Below are positions 16,316-25,100 of a DNA stretch of 64,000 bases, piece after piece. The DNA is from Nocardia altamirensis NBRC 108246 (GTDB taxonomy: Bacteria > Actinomycetota > Actinomycetes > Mycobacteriales > Mycobacteriaceae). Position numbers and translations under genes: made by a program. The notes beneath the pieces are model-generated. The model was not told the DNA's origin, ran no database searches, and was given only the letters and a program-made list of their open reading frames with translations. The number at the start of each line of letters is the position of its first letter. Within the stretch, counting starts at the first letter, position 1. The DNA lies in the NCBI RefSeq assembly GCF_001612685.1, contig NZ_BDAY01000016.1, forward strand, positions 1-64,000. The letters are read 5' to 3'.

Positions 16316-18814
16316 GTGAAGCGCGGTCAACTACGCATATACCTCGGCGCCGCGCCGGGAGTCGGCAAGACCTTCGCCATGCTCGGCGAGGCACACCGGC
16401 GCCTGGAGCGCGGCCGTGATGTGGTGGCTGCGGTAGTGGAAACGCACGGTAGGGAAAAGACGGCGGCGCTGCTGGAGGGGATCGAGCGGATCCCGCCGAA
16501 GCAGGTCGAGTATCGCGGCACCATGATGCCGGAACTCGACCTGGAGGCGGTGCTGCGGCGGGCACCCGCGGTGGCCTTGGTCGATGAACTGGCGCACACC
16601 AACATTCCCGGTAGCAAGCACGAAAAGCGTTGGCAGGACGTCGAAGAGCTGCTCGACGCGGGCATCGATGTGGTCTCGACGGTGAACGTGCAGCACCTGG
16701 AGAGCCTCAACGATGTGGTCGAGCAGATCACTGGCATCCAGCAGAAGGAGACCGTTCCGGACGCGGTGGTGCGCGGCGCCGATCAGGTCGAGCTCGTCGA
16801 TATCACCCCGGAAGCATTGCGCCGCAGGCTGTCCCACGGCAACGTGTACGCGGCCGACAAGGTCGACGCCGCGCTGCGCAACTACTTCCGTCCCGGAAAC
16901 CTCACCGCATTGCGGGAATTGGCGTTGCTGTGGCTGGCCGATCAGGTCGACGCGGCGCTGGCGAAGTACCGGGCCGACCATCGGATCACCGAGCTGTGGG
17001 AAGCCCGCGAGCGCGTGGTGGTCGCGGTGACCGGTGGCCCGGAATCGGAGACCGTTGTCCGCCGCGCCAGCCGCATCGCGACCAAGGCGAGCGCCGAACT
17101 CGTTCTCGTGCATGTTGTTCGGGGTGATGGGCTGGCGGGTGTCTCCACCGAACGGCTTAACCGGCTGCGTGAACTCGCCGGCAGCCTCGATGCCTCGCTG
17201 CACACGATCACCGGCGACAACGTGCCCACCGCGCTGCTGGAATTCGCGCGTGAGGTGAACGCCACTCAGCTGGTGCTCGGCACCTCCCGGCGGTCGCGCT
17301 GGGCGCGCATGTTCGACGAGGGCATCGGCGCGACGGTGGTGCAGCAGTCGGGGAAGATCGACGTGCACATGGTCACGCACGAGGAAGCCCATCGTGGTGC
17401 GCGGCGGTCGCTGATGCCGCGGCAGCCGATCCGTGCTTGGCTCGCAGCGGTATTGGTGCCGATGGCGGTGTGCGGGATCAGTGCGGCGTTCCTGGACGGT
17501 TACCTGCAACTCGGTGGCCTGAGCGCGGTGTTCTTCATCGGCGTCGTCGCGGTCGCGTTGCTTGGTGGTGTTGTCCCGGCGGCCTTTTCGGCGCTGCTGT
17601 CGGGTCTGCTGCTGAACTGGTTCTTCGCCGACCCGCGCTACAGCCTCACCATCGCCGAGCCGGACAGCTTCGTCACGGTGGTGGTGCTGCTGTTCGTCGC
17701 GCTCGCGGTGGCGGCACTGGTGGATGTGGCCGCGAAGCAAACCCGCCAGGCCCGGCGGGCCTCCCAGCAGGCCGAGCTGTTGACCATGTTCGCAGGCGCG
17801 GTGCTGCACGGCGCGGATCTACCGAATCTGCTGGAACAGGTCCGCGAGACCTACGGATTGCGCGCGGTCAGCATGCTCTGCGGCAACGAGGTGATCGCCG
17901 CGGTCGGCATCGATCCGCCGCAACGCGGAGCGGACGCCGAAACCGCGATCGAGGCGGGCGACGCGTCGAGCTGGCTGTTGCTGGCCGGACGGCCGTTGGA
18001 CGCGGGCGACCGGCCGGTGCTCAACGCGGTCGCCAACCAGGCCGCCGGACTCGTGCGGCAATCCCGGCTCGCCGAGGAGGCCAGCGCCGCGGCCGCACTG
18101 CTGGAGGCGGACCGGCTGCGCCGCGCACTGCTGTCCGCGGTGAGCCACGACCTGCGCACCCCGCTGGCCGGAGCCAAGGCCGCGGTGTCCAGCCTGCGCA
18201 GCGACGAGATCGAGTTCTCCGCCGAGGACACCGCCGAATTGCTGGAGACCATCGAGGAATCGGTGGATCAGCTGACCGCGCTGGTCGGGAACCTGCTCGA
18301 CTCCTCCCGCCTTGCCGTCGGCGTGGTGAAACCGCAGCTGCGGCGGGTGTACATGGACGAAGTGGTGCACCGGGCGCTGGTCAGCGTCGGCATGGGCGCG
18401 CGTGGCCTGCGGCGTGCCGCGATGGACCGGGTGAAGGTCGAGGTCGGCGACGTCTCGGTGCGGGCGGACAGTGGGCTGCTGGAACGGGTGGTCGCCAACC
18501 TGATCGACAACGCATTGCGGCATGCCACCCGCGACACGCCGGTGCGGGTCACCGCCGAACGCGAAGGTGACCGCGTATCAATCGCAGTGGTGGATATCGG
18601 CCCCGGTGTGCCGCCGGGGTCGGAGGAGCAACTGTTCGAGCCGTTCCAGCGGCTCGGCGACCGCGACAACACCACCGGCGTCGGGCTCGGCCTGTCGGTG
18701 GTGCGCGGATTCGTCGAGGCAATGGGCGGCACCGTGCACGCCGAACCGACTCCAGGCGGAGGATTGACGATGATCGTGGACCTGCCTGCCGACGAAACCG
18801 AAGCGAGCAGCTGA
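16316..18814 (+). CDS. kdpD: Osmosensitive K+ channel histidine kinase KdpD
   Basis: An 832-residue sensor kinase. The N-terminal KdpD domain carries the Walker A motif 'LGAAPGVGKTFAML' (lysine at 18) and 'DELAHTNIPGSKHEKRWQDV'. A universal-stress-protein-like domain follows (about 240-370, 'VVVAVTGGPESETVVRRA', 'LVLGTSRRSRWARM'). Four closely spaced transmembrane helices (about 370-470, DUF4118) come next, then a GAF-like linker, HisKA with '[20 protein letters not shown]', and an HATPase domain with 'ANLIDNALRHA', 'DIGPGVPPGSEEQLFEPF' and 'GVGLGLSVV'. It starts at GTG 16316. Its stop overlaps the kdpE start region (TGATGATG). It senses low K+ and/or c-di-AMP or turgor by family knowledge. 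Confidence 0.97.
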   Translation: MKRGQLRIYLGAAPGVGKTFAMLGEAHRRLERGRDVVAAVVETHGREKTAALLEGIERIPPKQVEYRGTMMPELDLEAVLRRAPAVALVDELAHTNIPGSKHEKRWQDVEELLDAGIDVVSTVNVQHLESLNDVVEQITGIQQKETVPDAVVRGADQVELVDITPEALRRRLSHGNVYAADKVDAALRNYFRPGNLTALRELALLWLADQVDAALAKYRADHRITELWEARERVVVAVTGGPESETVVRRASRIATKASAELVLVHVVRGDGLAGVSTERLNRLRELAGSLDASLHTITGDNVPTALLEFAREVNATQLVLGTSRRSRWARMFDEGIGATVVQQSGKIDVHMVTHEEAHRGARRSLMPRQPIRAWLAAVLVPMAVCGISAAFLDGYLQLGGLSAVFFIGVVAVALLGGVVPAAFSALLSGLLLNWFFADPRYSLTIAEPDSFVTVVVLLFVALAVAALVDVAAKQTRQARRASQQAELLTMFAGAVLHGADLPNLLEQVRETYGLRAVSMLCGNEVIAAVGIDPPQRGADAETAIEAGDASSWLLLAGRPLDAGDRPVLNAVANQAAGLVRQSRLAEEASAAAALLEADRLRRALLSAVSHDLRTPLAGAKAAVSSLRSDEIEFSAEDTAELLETIEESVDQLTALVGNLLDSSRLAVGVVKPQLRRVYMDEVVHRALVSVGMGARGLRRAAMDRVKVEVGDVSVRADSGLLERVVANLIDNALRHATRDTPVRVTAEREGDRVSIAVVDIGPGVPPGSEEQLFEPFQRLGDRDNTTGVGLGLSVVRGFVEAMGGTVHAEPTPGGGLTMIVDLPADETEASS

Positions 18815-19578
18815 TGATGAGTACATCGACAGCGGGAGCACCGCAGCCCCGGACCACACAGGAAGCCGTGATGACCGACAAGAAGCAGGATGCCCCGGCG
18901 ATCAAAGTGCTGGTGGTCGACGACGAACCACAGATCGTGCGTGCGTTGCGGATCAACCTGTCGGTCCGCGGCTACGAGGTGATCACCGCGGGCACCGGCG
19001 GCGCCGCGCTGCGTGCCGCCGCCGACAAGCACCCCGACGTGGTGATCCTCGACCTCGGCCTCCCTGATATCGACGGGATCGAAGTGCTGGCCGGCCTGCG
19101 CGGCTGGACCTCGGCGCCGGTGATCGTGCTGTCGGCGCGCACGGATTCGGCGGACAAGGTCGAGGCGCTCGACGCGGGCGCCGACGACTACGTCACCAAG
19201 CCGTTCGGGATGGACGAACTGCTTGCGCGGCTGCGCGCCGCGGTCCGGCGCGGCGCCTCCGACGCCGACGCGTCCGACCCGGTGGTGGTGACCTCGTCGT
19301 TCACCGTCGACCTCGCCGCCAAGAAGGTGACCAAGAACGACGAGACGGTGCATCTCACCCCCACCGAGTGGGGCATGCTCGAGATGCTGGTGCGCAACCG
19401 CGGCAAACTGGTCGGGCGCAAGGAGCTGCTGCGCGAGGTGTGGGGGCCGTCGTACGCGACCGAAACCCATTACCTGCGTGTGTATCTGGCTCAGCTGCGG
19501 CGGAAGTTGGAGGACGATCCTTCGCATCCCAAGCATCTGCTGACCGAGGCGGGCATGGGGTACCGGTTCCAGGAGTAG
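18814..19578 (+). CDS. kdpE: KdpE response regulator
   Basis: An OmpR-type regulator with receiver 'KVLVVDDEPQIVRALRINL', phosphoacceptor Asp in 'DVVILDLGLPDIDGIEVL', 'VIVLSARTDSADKVEALDAG' and '[16 protein letters not shown]'. The C-terminal winged helix contains 'LTPTEWGMLEMLVRNRGKLV' and 'HYLRVYLAQLRRKLEDDP', plus the KdpE-typical ending 'HLLTEAGMGYRFQE'. The first ATG (18814) overlaps the kdpD stop. A second ATG at 18871 (MTDKKQD) would give the usual length of about 235 residues and is an equally good start. It should activate kdpFABC, which is transcribed divergently 3 kb away. Confidence 0.96.
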   Translation: MMSTSTAGAPQPRTTQEAVMTDKKQDAPAIKVLVVDDEPQIVRALRINLSVRGYEVITAGTGGAALRAAADKHPDVVILDLGLPDIDGIEVLAGLRGWTSAPVIVLSARTDSADKVEALDAGADDYVTKPFGMDELLARLRAAVRRGASDADASDPVVVTSSFTVDLAAKKVTKNDETVHLTPTEWGMLEMLVRNRGKLVGRKELLREVWGPSYATETHYLRVYLAQLRRKLEDDPSHPKHLLTEAGMGYRFQE

Positions 19579-19592
19579 CGGCGGACCGCGGT

Positions 19593-19606
19593 TGGACGTG
19601 CGTCCA
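19593..19606. promoter_or_regulatory. Short palindrome upstream of osmC-like gene
   Basis: TGGACG-TG-CGTCCA is a perfect 14-bp palindrome between the kdpE stop and the OsmC-family gene start (98 nt upstream of its ATG). It may be an operator; no regulator gene lies next to it. Confidence 0.25.
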
Positions 19607-19703
19607 TTAGTGGTAAGGATCGCGTCCCGGCGCGGAATGTGCGGAGGTCTTCGTCACGTTGGCAGGCGTGAGTTCAACGCGACGATAATGGCAGGATTTA
19701 CGC

Positions 19704-20147
19704 ATGGCTGAACAGACCTCTTCCGCAACACCCCAACCGACCGAGCTCTGGGTCGAGCGCACCGGGACGCGGGCTTACACAGGCCGCAGCTCCCGCGGCG
19801 CCGAGGTGCTGATCGCCTCTCAAGGAGTACCCGGCGCTTTCACCCCGGGCGAACTGTTGAAGATTGCGCTGGCTGGCTGCTCCGGATTGAGCGCCGACTT
19901 CTCGCTGGCGCGCAAGCTCGGCGACTCCTTCGACGCGACCATCCGGGTCTCCGGCGACGCGGACCGGGAGAACGAGGTGTACCCGCAACTCGACGAGAAG
20001 TTCGAGCTCGACCTCAGCGAACTGGACGAAGAGGCGCGGGAGCGGTTGCTCGTCACCGTGCAGCGCGCCATCGACAAGGCGTGCACCGTCGGCCGGACGC
20101 TGCAGGCGGGCACGAAGGTGACGTTGTCGTTCGACGTGGAGGCGTGA
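19704..20147 (+). CDS. OsmC family peroxiredoxin-like protein
   Basis: A 147-residue OsmC/Ohr-type protein that should reduce organic hydroperoxides with a two-cysteine active site. The peroxidatic cysteine is C59 in '[15 protein letters not shown]' and the resolving cysteine is C127 in 'DKACTVGR'. The N-terminal '[18 protein letters not shown]' strands and 'GAFTPGELL' are typical of OsmC. No signal peptide. It is followed 58 nt later by acylphosphatase on the same strand. A small palindrome lies upstream. Confidence 0.92.
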   Translation: MAEQTSSATPQPTELWVERTGTRAYTGRSSRGAEVLIASQGVPGAFTPGELLKIALAGCSGLSADFSLARKLGDSFDATIRVSGDADRENEVYPQLDEKFELDLSELDEEARERLLVTVQRAIDKACTVGRTLQAGTKVTLSFDVEA

Positions 20148-20205
20148 GTCGCGCGACGCGCCGGAGTCGACCGACGGTGGACCGCCCGCATGTCACAGTG
20201 TCCTG

Positions 20206-20493
20206 ATGGGTGAATCGACCGATGTGGTCCGTTTGAGTGCGTGGGTGCACGGCCGCGTTCAGGGTGTGGGATTTCGCTGGTGGACGCGGTCGCGTGCGTT
20301 GGAGCTCGCGCTGACCGGGCACGCGACCAACGCGCGCGACGGCAGGGTGCACGTTGTCGCGGAAGGGCCGACGGCCGATTGCGCACGGTTGCTCGAATTG
20401 CTGCGTTCCGGTGATACTCCTGGTCGGGTGACCCTTGTTGTGGAAAGCTGGGAGCCCGCGCGCGGCGAAATGACCGGATTCGAGGAGCGGTAA
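20206..20493 (+). CDS. acyP: Acylphosphatase
   Basis: A 95-residue enzyme hydrolysing acyl phosphates. The active-site loop '[20 protein letters not shown]' (about 16-35, with catalytic Arg24) and Asn42 in '[10 protein letters not shown]' are both intact. The C-terminal '[20 protein letters not shown]' is also conserved. In mycobacteria acyP is normally directly next to smc. Here about 8.5 kb separates the two, so accessory genes have been inserted or rearranged between them. Confidence 0.94.
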   Translation: MGESTDVVRLSAWVHGRVQGVGFRWWTRSRALELALTGHATNARDGRVHVVAEGPTADCARLLELLRSGDTPGRVTLVVESWEPARGEMTGFEER

Positions 20494-20524
20494 TGGTGGG
20501 TCGGGATACGGCGAGGACTCAACA

Positions 20525-21217
20525 TTGAGCACGAACAATCCTGGTGACGAGCATTCCGGCACCGAACCGAGGCCCGAGTCGATGCCGCCCGCGTCGGCGG
20601 GCGGCCCCGAAAACACGCCAGGCACACCGACTCCCGGCACTCCGCCGTTTCCCACCGAGCCCGCGCCCCGCCAGGGCAGCATGCAGCGCCAGGAAGCAGG
20701 CATCACTCAGCCGCGCCCTCCGACGGTCGCCGAGTCGCGTGCCAGGGACAAAGCGCGCAAACGGGCGGCAGAAGCCCAGCGTGCCGCCGTCGCGGCAGGC
20801 GAGGCCAAGAAGCGCACCCGCAAGCGAGTGATGATCGGCGGTGTCGCGATCGTCGGCGTCGCCGGGCTGGTCGGCGGCGGTTATCTCGCCTATCGTGCGC
20901 TCACCGCGCCGGATCAGGTCACCGCGTCCTGCGTGAAGGTCGAGAACGGCCAGGAGATCGTGGTCGACGACAATAATTGCGGCACTGGGCGTCCCGGTTT
21001 CGTCGACGACAGCAGCTACGGTCACGGCAGCCCAGGACTGATCTTCCTCGGCGGCGGGCCGCAGTACCGCTACTACTACGGCGGCACCCCGACCATCGGC
21101 AAGCCGCCGACCGGTGGCACCACGGTGAAGCCCAAGAGCACCGACATCAAAACCAAGAGCGGCACCACCGTGCAGCGCGGCGGACTCGGCAGCAAGAGCA
21201 CCGGGAGCGGGTCCTAA
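20525..21217 (+). CDS. YgiB/DUF1190-like membrane-anchored protein
   Basis: A 230-residue protein with a long Pro/Gly/Thr-rich and then Arg/Ala-rich N-terminal cytoplasmic part (1-100). One transmembrane helix follows (about 102-126, MIGGVAIVGVAGLVGGGYLA), then an extracytoplasmic region with two cysteines (TASCVKV, DNNCGTG), a glycine/tyrosine-rich stretch 'YRYYYGGTP' and a Thr/Lys/Ser-rich tail. The tail architecture and position directly before a glutathionylspermidine-synthase-like gene and a DUF350 gene match the YgiB/YjfM position in the enterobacterial ygiBC and yjfLMC clusters. It starts at a TTG; its TAA overlaps the next ATG (TAATG). Confidence 0.65.
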   Translation: MSTNNPGDEHSGTEPRPESMPPASAGGPENTPGTPTPGTPPFPTEPAPRQGSMQRQEAGITQPRPPTVAESRARDKARKRAAEAQRAAVAAGEAKKRTRKRVMIGGVAIVGVAGLVGGGYLAYRALTAPDQVTASCVKVENGQEIVVDDNNCGTGRPGFVDDSSYGHGSPGLIFLGGGPQYRYYYGGTPTIGKPPTGGTTVKPKSTDIKTKSGTTVQRGGLGSKSTGSGS

Positions 21218-22383
21218 TGCGGCGGGTGCGCAGCACGCCGCGACCGGACTGGCAGGCCATCACCGAGGGCCAAGGCCTGGTCTACGGTTCGCCTGGTCGC
21301 GACGCCAGCGGACAGCCGAGGCCGTACTGGGACGAGTCGGTGCACTACGAGTTCGAGATGTCGGAGATCCTCGCGCTGGAAGCCGATGTCGAGCTGCTGC
21401 ATTCGATGTGCCTGAACGCGGTCGAGCAGATCGTGCTCACCGAACGGTTCAAGGATTTCGGCCTGCCCGAATGGACCTGGGCGCCGATCACCGAATCCTG
21501 GCGGCGCAGCGACCCGCACGTGTACGGGCGATTCGACCTGCGCTACGACGCACGCAGGCCCGCGAAACTGCTGGAGTACAACGCCGATACGCCGACATCG
21601 CTGCTCGAGGCCGCGATTGTGCAGTGGCACTGGCTGACCGCGCAGTTCCCCGGCGGCGATCAGTGGAACTCGTTGCACGAGAAGCTGGTCGAGCGCTGGA
21701 CCGAGCTGCGCGACACGCTGCCGACCGCGCAGCTGCACTTCACCTGGTCCGGCGCCGACGCCACCGGTGAAGACAACGTCACCACCGCCTACATGCAGGA
21801 GACCGCCGCCGAGGCCGGGTTCGACACCATCGCGCTGCCGATCGAAGAAGTCGGATTCGACACGGAGCTGGAGCGATTCGTCGATCTGGCGGAGGCGCCG
21901 ATCGAAGCGATCTTCAAGCTCTACCCGTGGGAGTGGGCACTCGACGACGACTTCGGCAAGCGGGTCATCGAAAGCCTGCCGCAGACCATGTGGATCGAAC
22001 CGCTCTGGAAGACGCTGCTCAGCAACAAGGCGATCCTCGCGGTGCTGTGGGAGATGTATCCGGGGCATCCGAACCTGTTGCCCGCCTACCTCGATCAACC
22101 CAACGAGCTCACCGAGTACATCCGCAAACCCAAGCTCGGTCGCGAAGGCGCCAACATGACCATCGTCGGCGCAGGCCTGGAGACCGCCACCGGCGGTGTC
22201 TACGGCGAAGAGGGTTACGTCTACCAATTGCTGGACCCGCTACCGGAATTCGACGATATGCGCCCCGTGCTCGGGGCATGGATCGTCGGCGACACCGCGG
22301 CGGGCCTCGGCATCAGAGAGACCGCCGGACTCATCACCGACGACGGCTCCGCCTTCGTCCCGCACCGCATCGTCACCCCGTAA
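21217..22383 (+). CDS. Glutathionylspermidine synthase-like ATP-grasp ligase (YgiC/YjfC type)
   Basis: A 388-residue protein of the synthetase-only glutathionylspermidine synthase family (no amidase domain). Recognisable segments are 'YWDESVHYEFEMSEI', 'RFDLRYDARRPAKLLEYNAD' (substrate/ATP region), 'IFKLYPWEWALDDDFG', 'EPLWKTLLSNKAILAVLWEM', 'HPNLLPAY' and the Mg/ATP segment 'KPKLGREGANM'. The family joins an amine to a carboxyl group using ATP. Glutathione is not expected in a mycothiol producer, so the true substrate is unknown. It overlaps the upstream gene (TAATG) and is followed by DUF350, a conserved three-gene association. Confidence 0.9.
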   Translation: MRRVRSTPRPDWQAITEGQGLVYGSPGRDASGQPRPYWDESVHYEFEMSEILALEADVELLHSMCLNAVEQIVLTERFKDFGLPEWTWAPITESWRRSDPHVYGRFDLRYDARRPAKLLEYNADTPTSLLEAAIVQWHWLTAQFPGGDQWNSLHEKLVERWTELRDTLPTAQLHFTWSGADATGEDNVTTAYMQETAAEAGFDTIALPIEEVGFDTELERFVDLAEAPIEAIFKLYPWEWALDDDFGKRVIESLPQTMWIEPLWKTLLSNKAILAVLWEMYPGHPNLLPAYLDQPNELTEYIRKPKLGREGANMTIVGAGLETATGGVYGEEGYVYQLLDPLPEFDDMRPVLGAWIVGDTAAGLGIRETAGLITDDGSAFVPHRIVTP

Positions 22384-22418
22384 CCCCAAGCCACCCAATC
22401 CCTTTCGGAAGGATCGCG

Positions 22419-22874
22419 ATGACCACTTATGCCCTCGAATCGGGGTACTGGAGCTCGCTCGGCGAGGGCGTTGGAGCGATCATCCTCTACGCCCTCATCG
22501 GTCTGGTGCTGATGCTCGTCGGCTTCTACGCCATCGACCTGACCACGCCAGGCAAGCTGCGCGCGATGGTGATCGCGGGCAATCCCAACGCCATCATCGT
22601 CACCGCTGCGGGCATGATCAGCATGGCCTTCATCGTGGTGCTCGCCATCTTCGCGGTCGGTAGCGGCGGCAAGCTCTCCGAGGGTCTCATTGCCGCCCTG
22701 GTCTACGGCCTGGTCGGCATCATCGCCCAGGTCGTCTCGGTCCGCGTGATCGAAAAGGCCCTCGGCATCGACATCGGTGCCGCCTTGCACTCCGACACCT
22801 ACACCACCGAGGTCCTGGTGGTGGCCGCCGCCCACTTCGCCCTCGGCCTCGTCGTCGCCTTCGCCATTCTCTGA
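22419..22874 (+). CDS. DUF350 family membrane protein (YjfL-like)
   Basis: A 151-residue integral membrane protein with four helices: 'GVGAIILYALIGLVLMLVGFYAIDL', 'AIIVTAAGMISMAFIVVLAIF' (read in parts), 'LIAALVYGLVGIIAQVVSVRVIE' and 'EVLVVAAAHFALGLVVAFAIL'. The 'DLTTPGKL' motif after helix 1 and the arginine between helices 3 and 4 are typical of DUF350. The ATG at 22419 has TTCGGAAGGA upstream. Together with the two preceding genes it forms the YgiB-YgiC-DUF350 module. The function is unknown. Confidence 0.88.
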   Translation: MTTYALESGYWSSLGEGVGAIILYALIGLVLMLVGFYAIDLTTPGKLRAMVIAGNPNAIIVTAAGMISMAFIVVLAIFAVGSGGKLSEGLIAALVYGLVGIIAQVVSVRVIEKALGIDIGAALHSDTYTTEVLVVAAAHFALGLVVAFAIL

Positions 22875-22875
22875 C

Positions 22876-22938
22876 CGACGAGTGGCACACCACCGAGAGG
22901 GTCTCTCGGTGAACGGCGCAGCCATGTGCCACTCGTCG
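22876..22938. terminator. Nested double hairpin in convergent gap
   Basis: Between the DUF350 stop and the convergent Cmx-like stop lies an outer 14-bp perfect repeat (CGACGAGTGGCACA at 22876-22889, complement at 22925-22938). It encloses a second perfect 9-bp hairpin with a 3-nt loop (CACCGAGAG at 22891-22899, complement at 22903-22911). It can act as a terminator in both directions. Confidence 0.65.
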
Positions 22939-22943
22939 ATGAG

Positions 22944-24101
22944 CTAGTGGGTGTGGGTGTGTGATTTGGGGTGGAGGAGTGCGGTGGTTGTGGCTGTGGC
23001 GGCGAGTGCGGCGCTGATCCATAGTGCGGCCGTTGGGGTTCCGGTCGCGGTGATGGTGAGACCGGCCAGTGCCGGGCCCGCGGCGGCGCCGAGGTTGAGG
23101 GCTGCGGTGGCGAAGGCACCGCTGAGGCGCGGTGCGGTCGGGGTTGCGGCGCGGACTGCCAGGCCGATCAGGGTGGAGCCGACGGCGAAGGACAGCGTGC
23201 CGCCGAGTGTTGTCAGTACCAACAGGCCGGGCAGTGAGCCTGCGAGCAAGGCTGTCGTGCTCCAGCTGGCGAGCAGGGTTATCGTGCCGACCTGGACTAT
23301 CCGTTGTGCGTGCCGGTCGGCGTAACGACCGCTGAGTGTGACACCGGCGAACGAGCCGATGCCGAACAGCGCCAACACAACTGGCACCCACGCCGGGCTC
23401 GCTCCGGCGCCGGTGGTCAGGGCGCCGAGGTAGGTGAAGGCGGCGAAGGTTGCGGCGTTCACCAGTGCTCCCAGGATCAGTATCGCGCGCACGCGCGGGT
23501 TGCCGAGCGTGCGCCATTCCTGTCGTATCGAGCCGTCGGACTCGTCGACCTGGTCGACCGGAGTTCGTACGAGCGGCCAGGTTGCCGCCAGCGCCGGTGC
23601 GCTGACGAGGGCGATCGCCCAGAATGCGGCCTGCCAACCTAGAGCTTGACCGAGGAAGGCACCGGCGGGGACGCCGACGATGCAGGCCAGTGTGATGCCG
23701 GACAGGATGACCGAGGTCGCGCGGCCGACCCGGTGCGGGCCGACAAGTGCGGGTAGCGCGGCCAACGCGACGGCAAGGAATCCCGCGTTGGCGACCGCCG
23801 CGACCACCCTTGTCAGCAGTAGCACGGTGAATGTTGTAGTGAGCGCGCCGATTACGTGCGCGGCGAGGAACAGCGACAGAAAACCGGTCAGCGCGTGGCG
23901 CACCGGCCACCGGCCCGCCGCCATCGCCATCAGCGGGGCTCCGACGATCATGCCTACGGCGAACAGCGAGGTAAGTAACCCCGCTGCGCCGAGCGAAACA
24001 CCCGTGGCCGCGGCGACGGGTTCGAGCAATCCAGACAACATGAATTCCGAGGTGCCCTGGGCGAATACGGCGACACCCAGGACGAAAACGACAATTGGCA
24101 C
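22944..24101 (-). CDS. cmx: Cmx/CmrA-type chloramphenicol efflux MFS transporter
   Basis: A 385-residue 12-helix major facilitator. The N-terminus 'VPIVVFVLGVAVFAQGTSEF' followed by 'MLSGLLEPVAAATGVSLGAA', and 'GLLTSLFAVGMIVGAPLMAM' closely match corynebacterial Cmx and rhodococcal CmrA. The loop 'ANAGFLAVALAALPALVG' and 'GRATSVILSGITLACIVGVP' (motif C-like region) agree as well. It ends in a His/Thr-rich tail (HPKSHTHTH). GTG at 24101 is used because the family begins there and a GGAG lies upstream. It is expected to export chloramphenicol by proton antiport; the substrate is inferred from family. Confidence 0.85.
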   Translation of the reverse strand: MPIVVFVLGVAVFAQGTSEFMLSGLLEPVAAATGVSLGAAGLLTSLFAVGMIVGAPLMAMAAGRWPVRHALTGFLSLFLAAHVIGALTTTFTVLLLTRVVAAVANAGFLAVALAALPALVGPHRVGRATSVILSGITLACIVGVPAGAFLGQALGWQAAFWAIALVSAPALAATWPLVRTPVDQVDESDGSIRQEWRTLGNPRVRAILILGALVNAATFAAFTYLGALTTGAGASPAWVPVVLALFGIGSFAGVTLSGRYADRHAQRIVQVGTITLLASWSTTALLAGSLPGLLVLTTLGGTLSFAVGSTLIGLAVRAATPTAPRLSGAFATAALNLGAAAGPALAGLTITATGTPTAALWISAALAATATTTALLHPKSHTHTH

Positions 24102-24473
24102 AGTAAGGCTCCAGGACTCTGGTTTCGACACCGAGCCGCCGGTCCCTGGGAGGTAGTCACAAAGGACAGGCAGCACAACAGATCTCGCCCCACATGGGGC
24201 GGGCACGGTCGAATGACCAGGGGCCGTACATCAATTCGCGCACGGCGAAGAACATGAAGGCAGCGCTGTTCCACTGCGCACCGCACACGCCACCTGGTCA
24301 CTCGGACAGGTGGCTAGCGTCTGGATGCCTCCGGCGAATTCACGATCGCCACTGTAGCAACGGCACCGCCCTACCCCGCAACGGAAATTCGCAGCGACTT
24401 CGGTGGGCGTGCTGAAGCTCGTCGCCGACTTCAGCGACGAGCAACGGCGCGTTGGGTGATTGCCGGATCGCGC
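24102..24473. other. Intergenic region, no gene seen
   Basis: 372 nt between the Cmx-like start and the stop of the metallo-beta-lactamase gene. Apart from a hairpin near 24417-24442 I see no conserved ORF, attenuator peptide or regulator gene. It should contain the cmx promoter. Confidence 0.5.
24417..24442 (-). terminator. Hairpin downstream of the formaldehyde dehydrogenase operon
   Basis: GCTCGTCGC at 24417-24425 pairs perfectly with GCGACGAGC at 24434-24442. An alternative GCTGAA/TTCAGC pairing overlaps it. It lies about 30 nt beyond the stop at 24474 on the minus strand, so it probably ends that transcript. Confidence 0.5.
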
Positions 24474-25100
24474 TCAGTGGCCGCGGGCGATCCAATCGGC
24501 GAGGGCCGGTTTTTCGGTGGCGATGGTGGTGGTGTCGCCGTGGCCGGTGTGGACCGTGGTCTCCTCCGGCAGGGTGAGTAGCCGTTCTCGGATCGAGGCG
24601 ATGATGGTGTCGAAGTCGGAGTAGGAACGGCCGGTGGCGCCGGGGCCTCCTGCGAAGAGCGTGTCGCCGGTGAACAGGGCTGCGGCTTCGGGCAGGTGGA
24701 GGGAGACCGAGCCGGGGGAGTGGCCTGGAGTGTGCAGGATGTCGATATCGGTGCCCGCCACGGTGATTCGATCGATGCCTGCCAGCGATCGATAGGGCGT
24801 GTCCGGGTGAGTCATCCGCCAGAGCGGGTCGTCGCCGGGGTGCAGCAGGATCGGGGCGTCGAGCCGCTTGCTCAATTCCGGTGCGACGGTGACATGGTCG
24901 TTGTGGCCGTGGGTGCAGAGGATGGCGGTGACCGTCCTGGTGCCGACGGCGGCGGCGATCGCGTCCGCGTCGTGGGCGGCGTCGATGACGAGGACCTGGT
25001 GGTCGTCGCCGATCAACCAGACGTTGTTGTCGACGTCCCAGGTGCCGCCGTCGAGGGAGAAGGTGCCGGAGGTGACGACGCGGTCGATGCGCTCGCTCAC
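24474..25100 (-). CDS. MBL-fold metallo-hydrolase, partner of mycothiol formaldehyde dehydrogenase
   Basis: A 208-residue metallo-beta-lactamase-fold hydrolase of glyoxalase-II type. Metal ligands are visible in 'CTHGHNDHV' (HxHxDH, about 63-69), 'TPGHSPGSV', '[11 protein letters not shown]' and the C-terminal 'TGHGDTTTI'. The GTG start at 25100 overlaps the dehydrogenase stop (GTGA), so the two are co-translated. This gene pair is conserved in mycolic actinobacteria (Rv2259-Rv2260 arrangement). Its context suggests hydrolysis of an S-acyl-mycothiol such as S-formylmycothiol, which is an inference. Confidence 0.88.
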   Translation of the reverse strand: MSERIDRVVTSGTFSLDGGTWDVDNNVWLIGDDHQVLVIDAAHDADAIAAAVGTRTVTAILCTHGHNDHVTVAPELSKRLDAPILLHPGDDPLWRMTHPDTPYRSLAGIDRITVAGTDIDILHTPGHSPGSVSLHLPEAAALFTGDTLFAGGPGATGRSYSDFDTIIASIRERLLTLPEETTVHTGHGDTTTIATEKPALADWIARGH

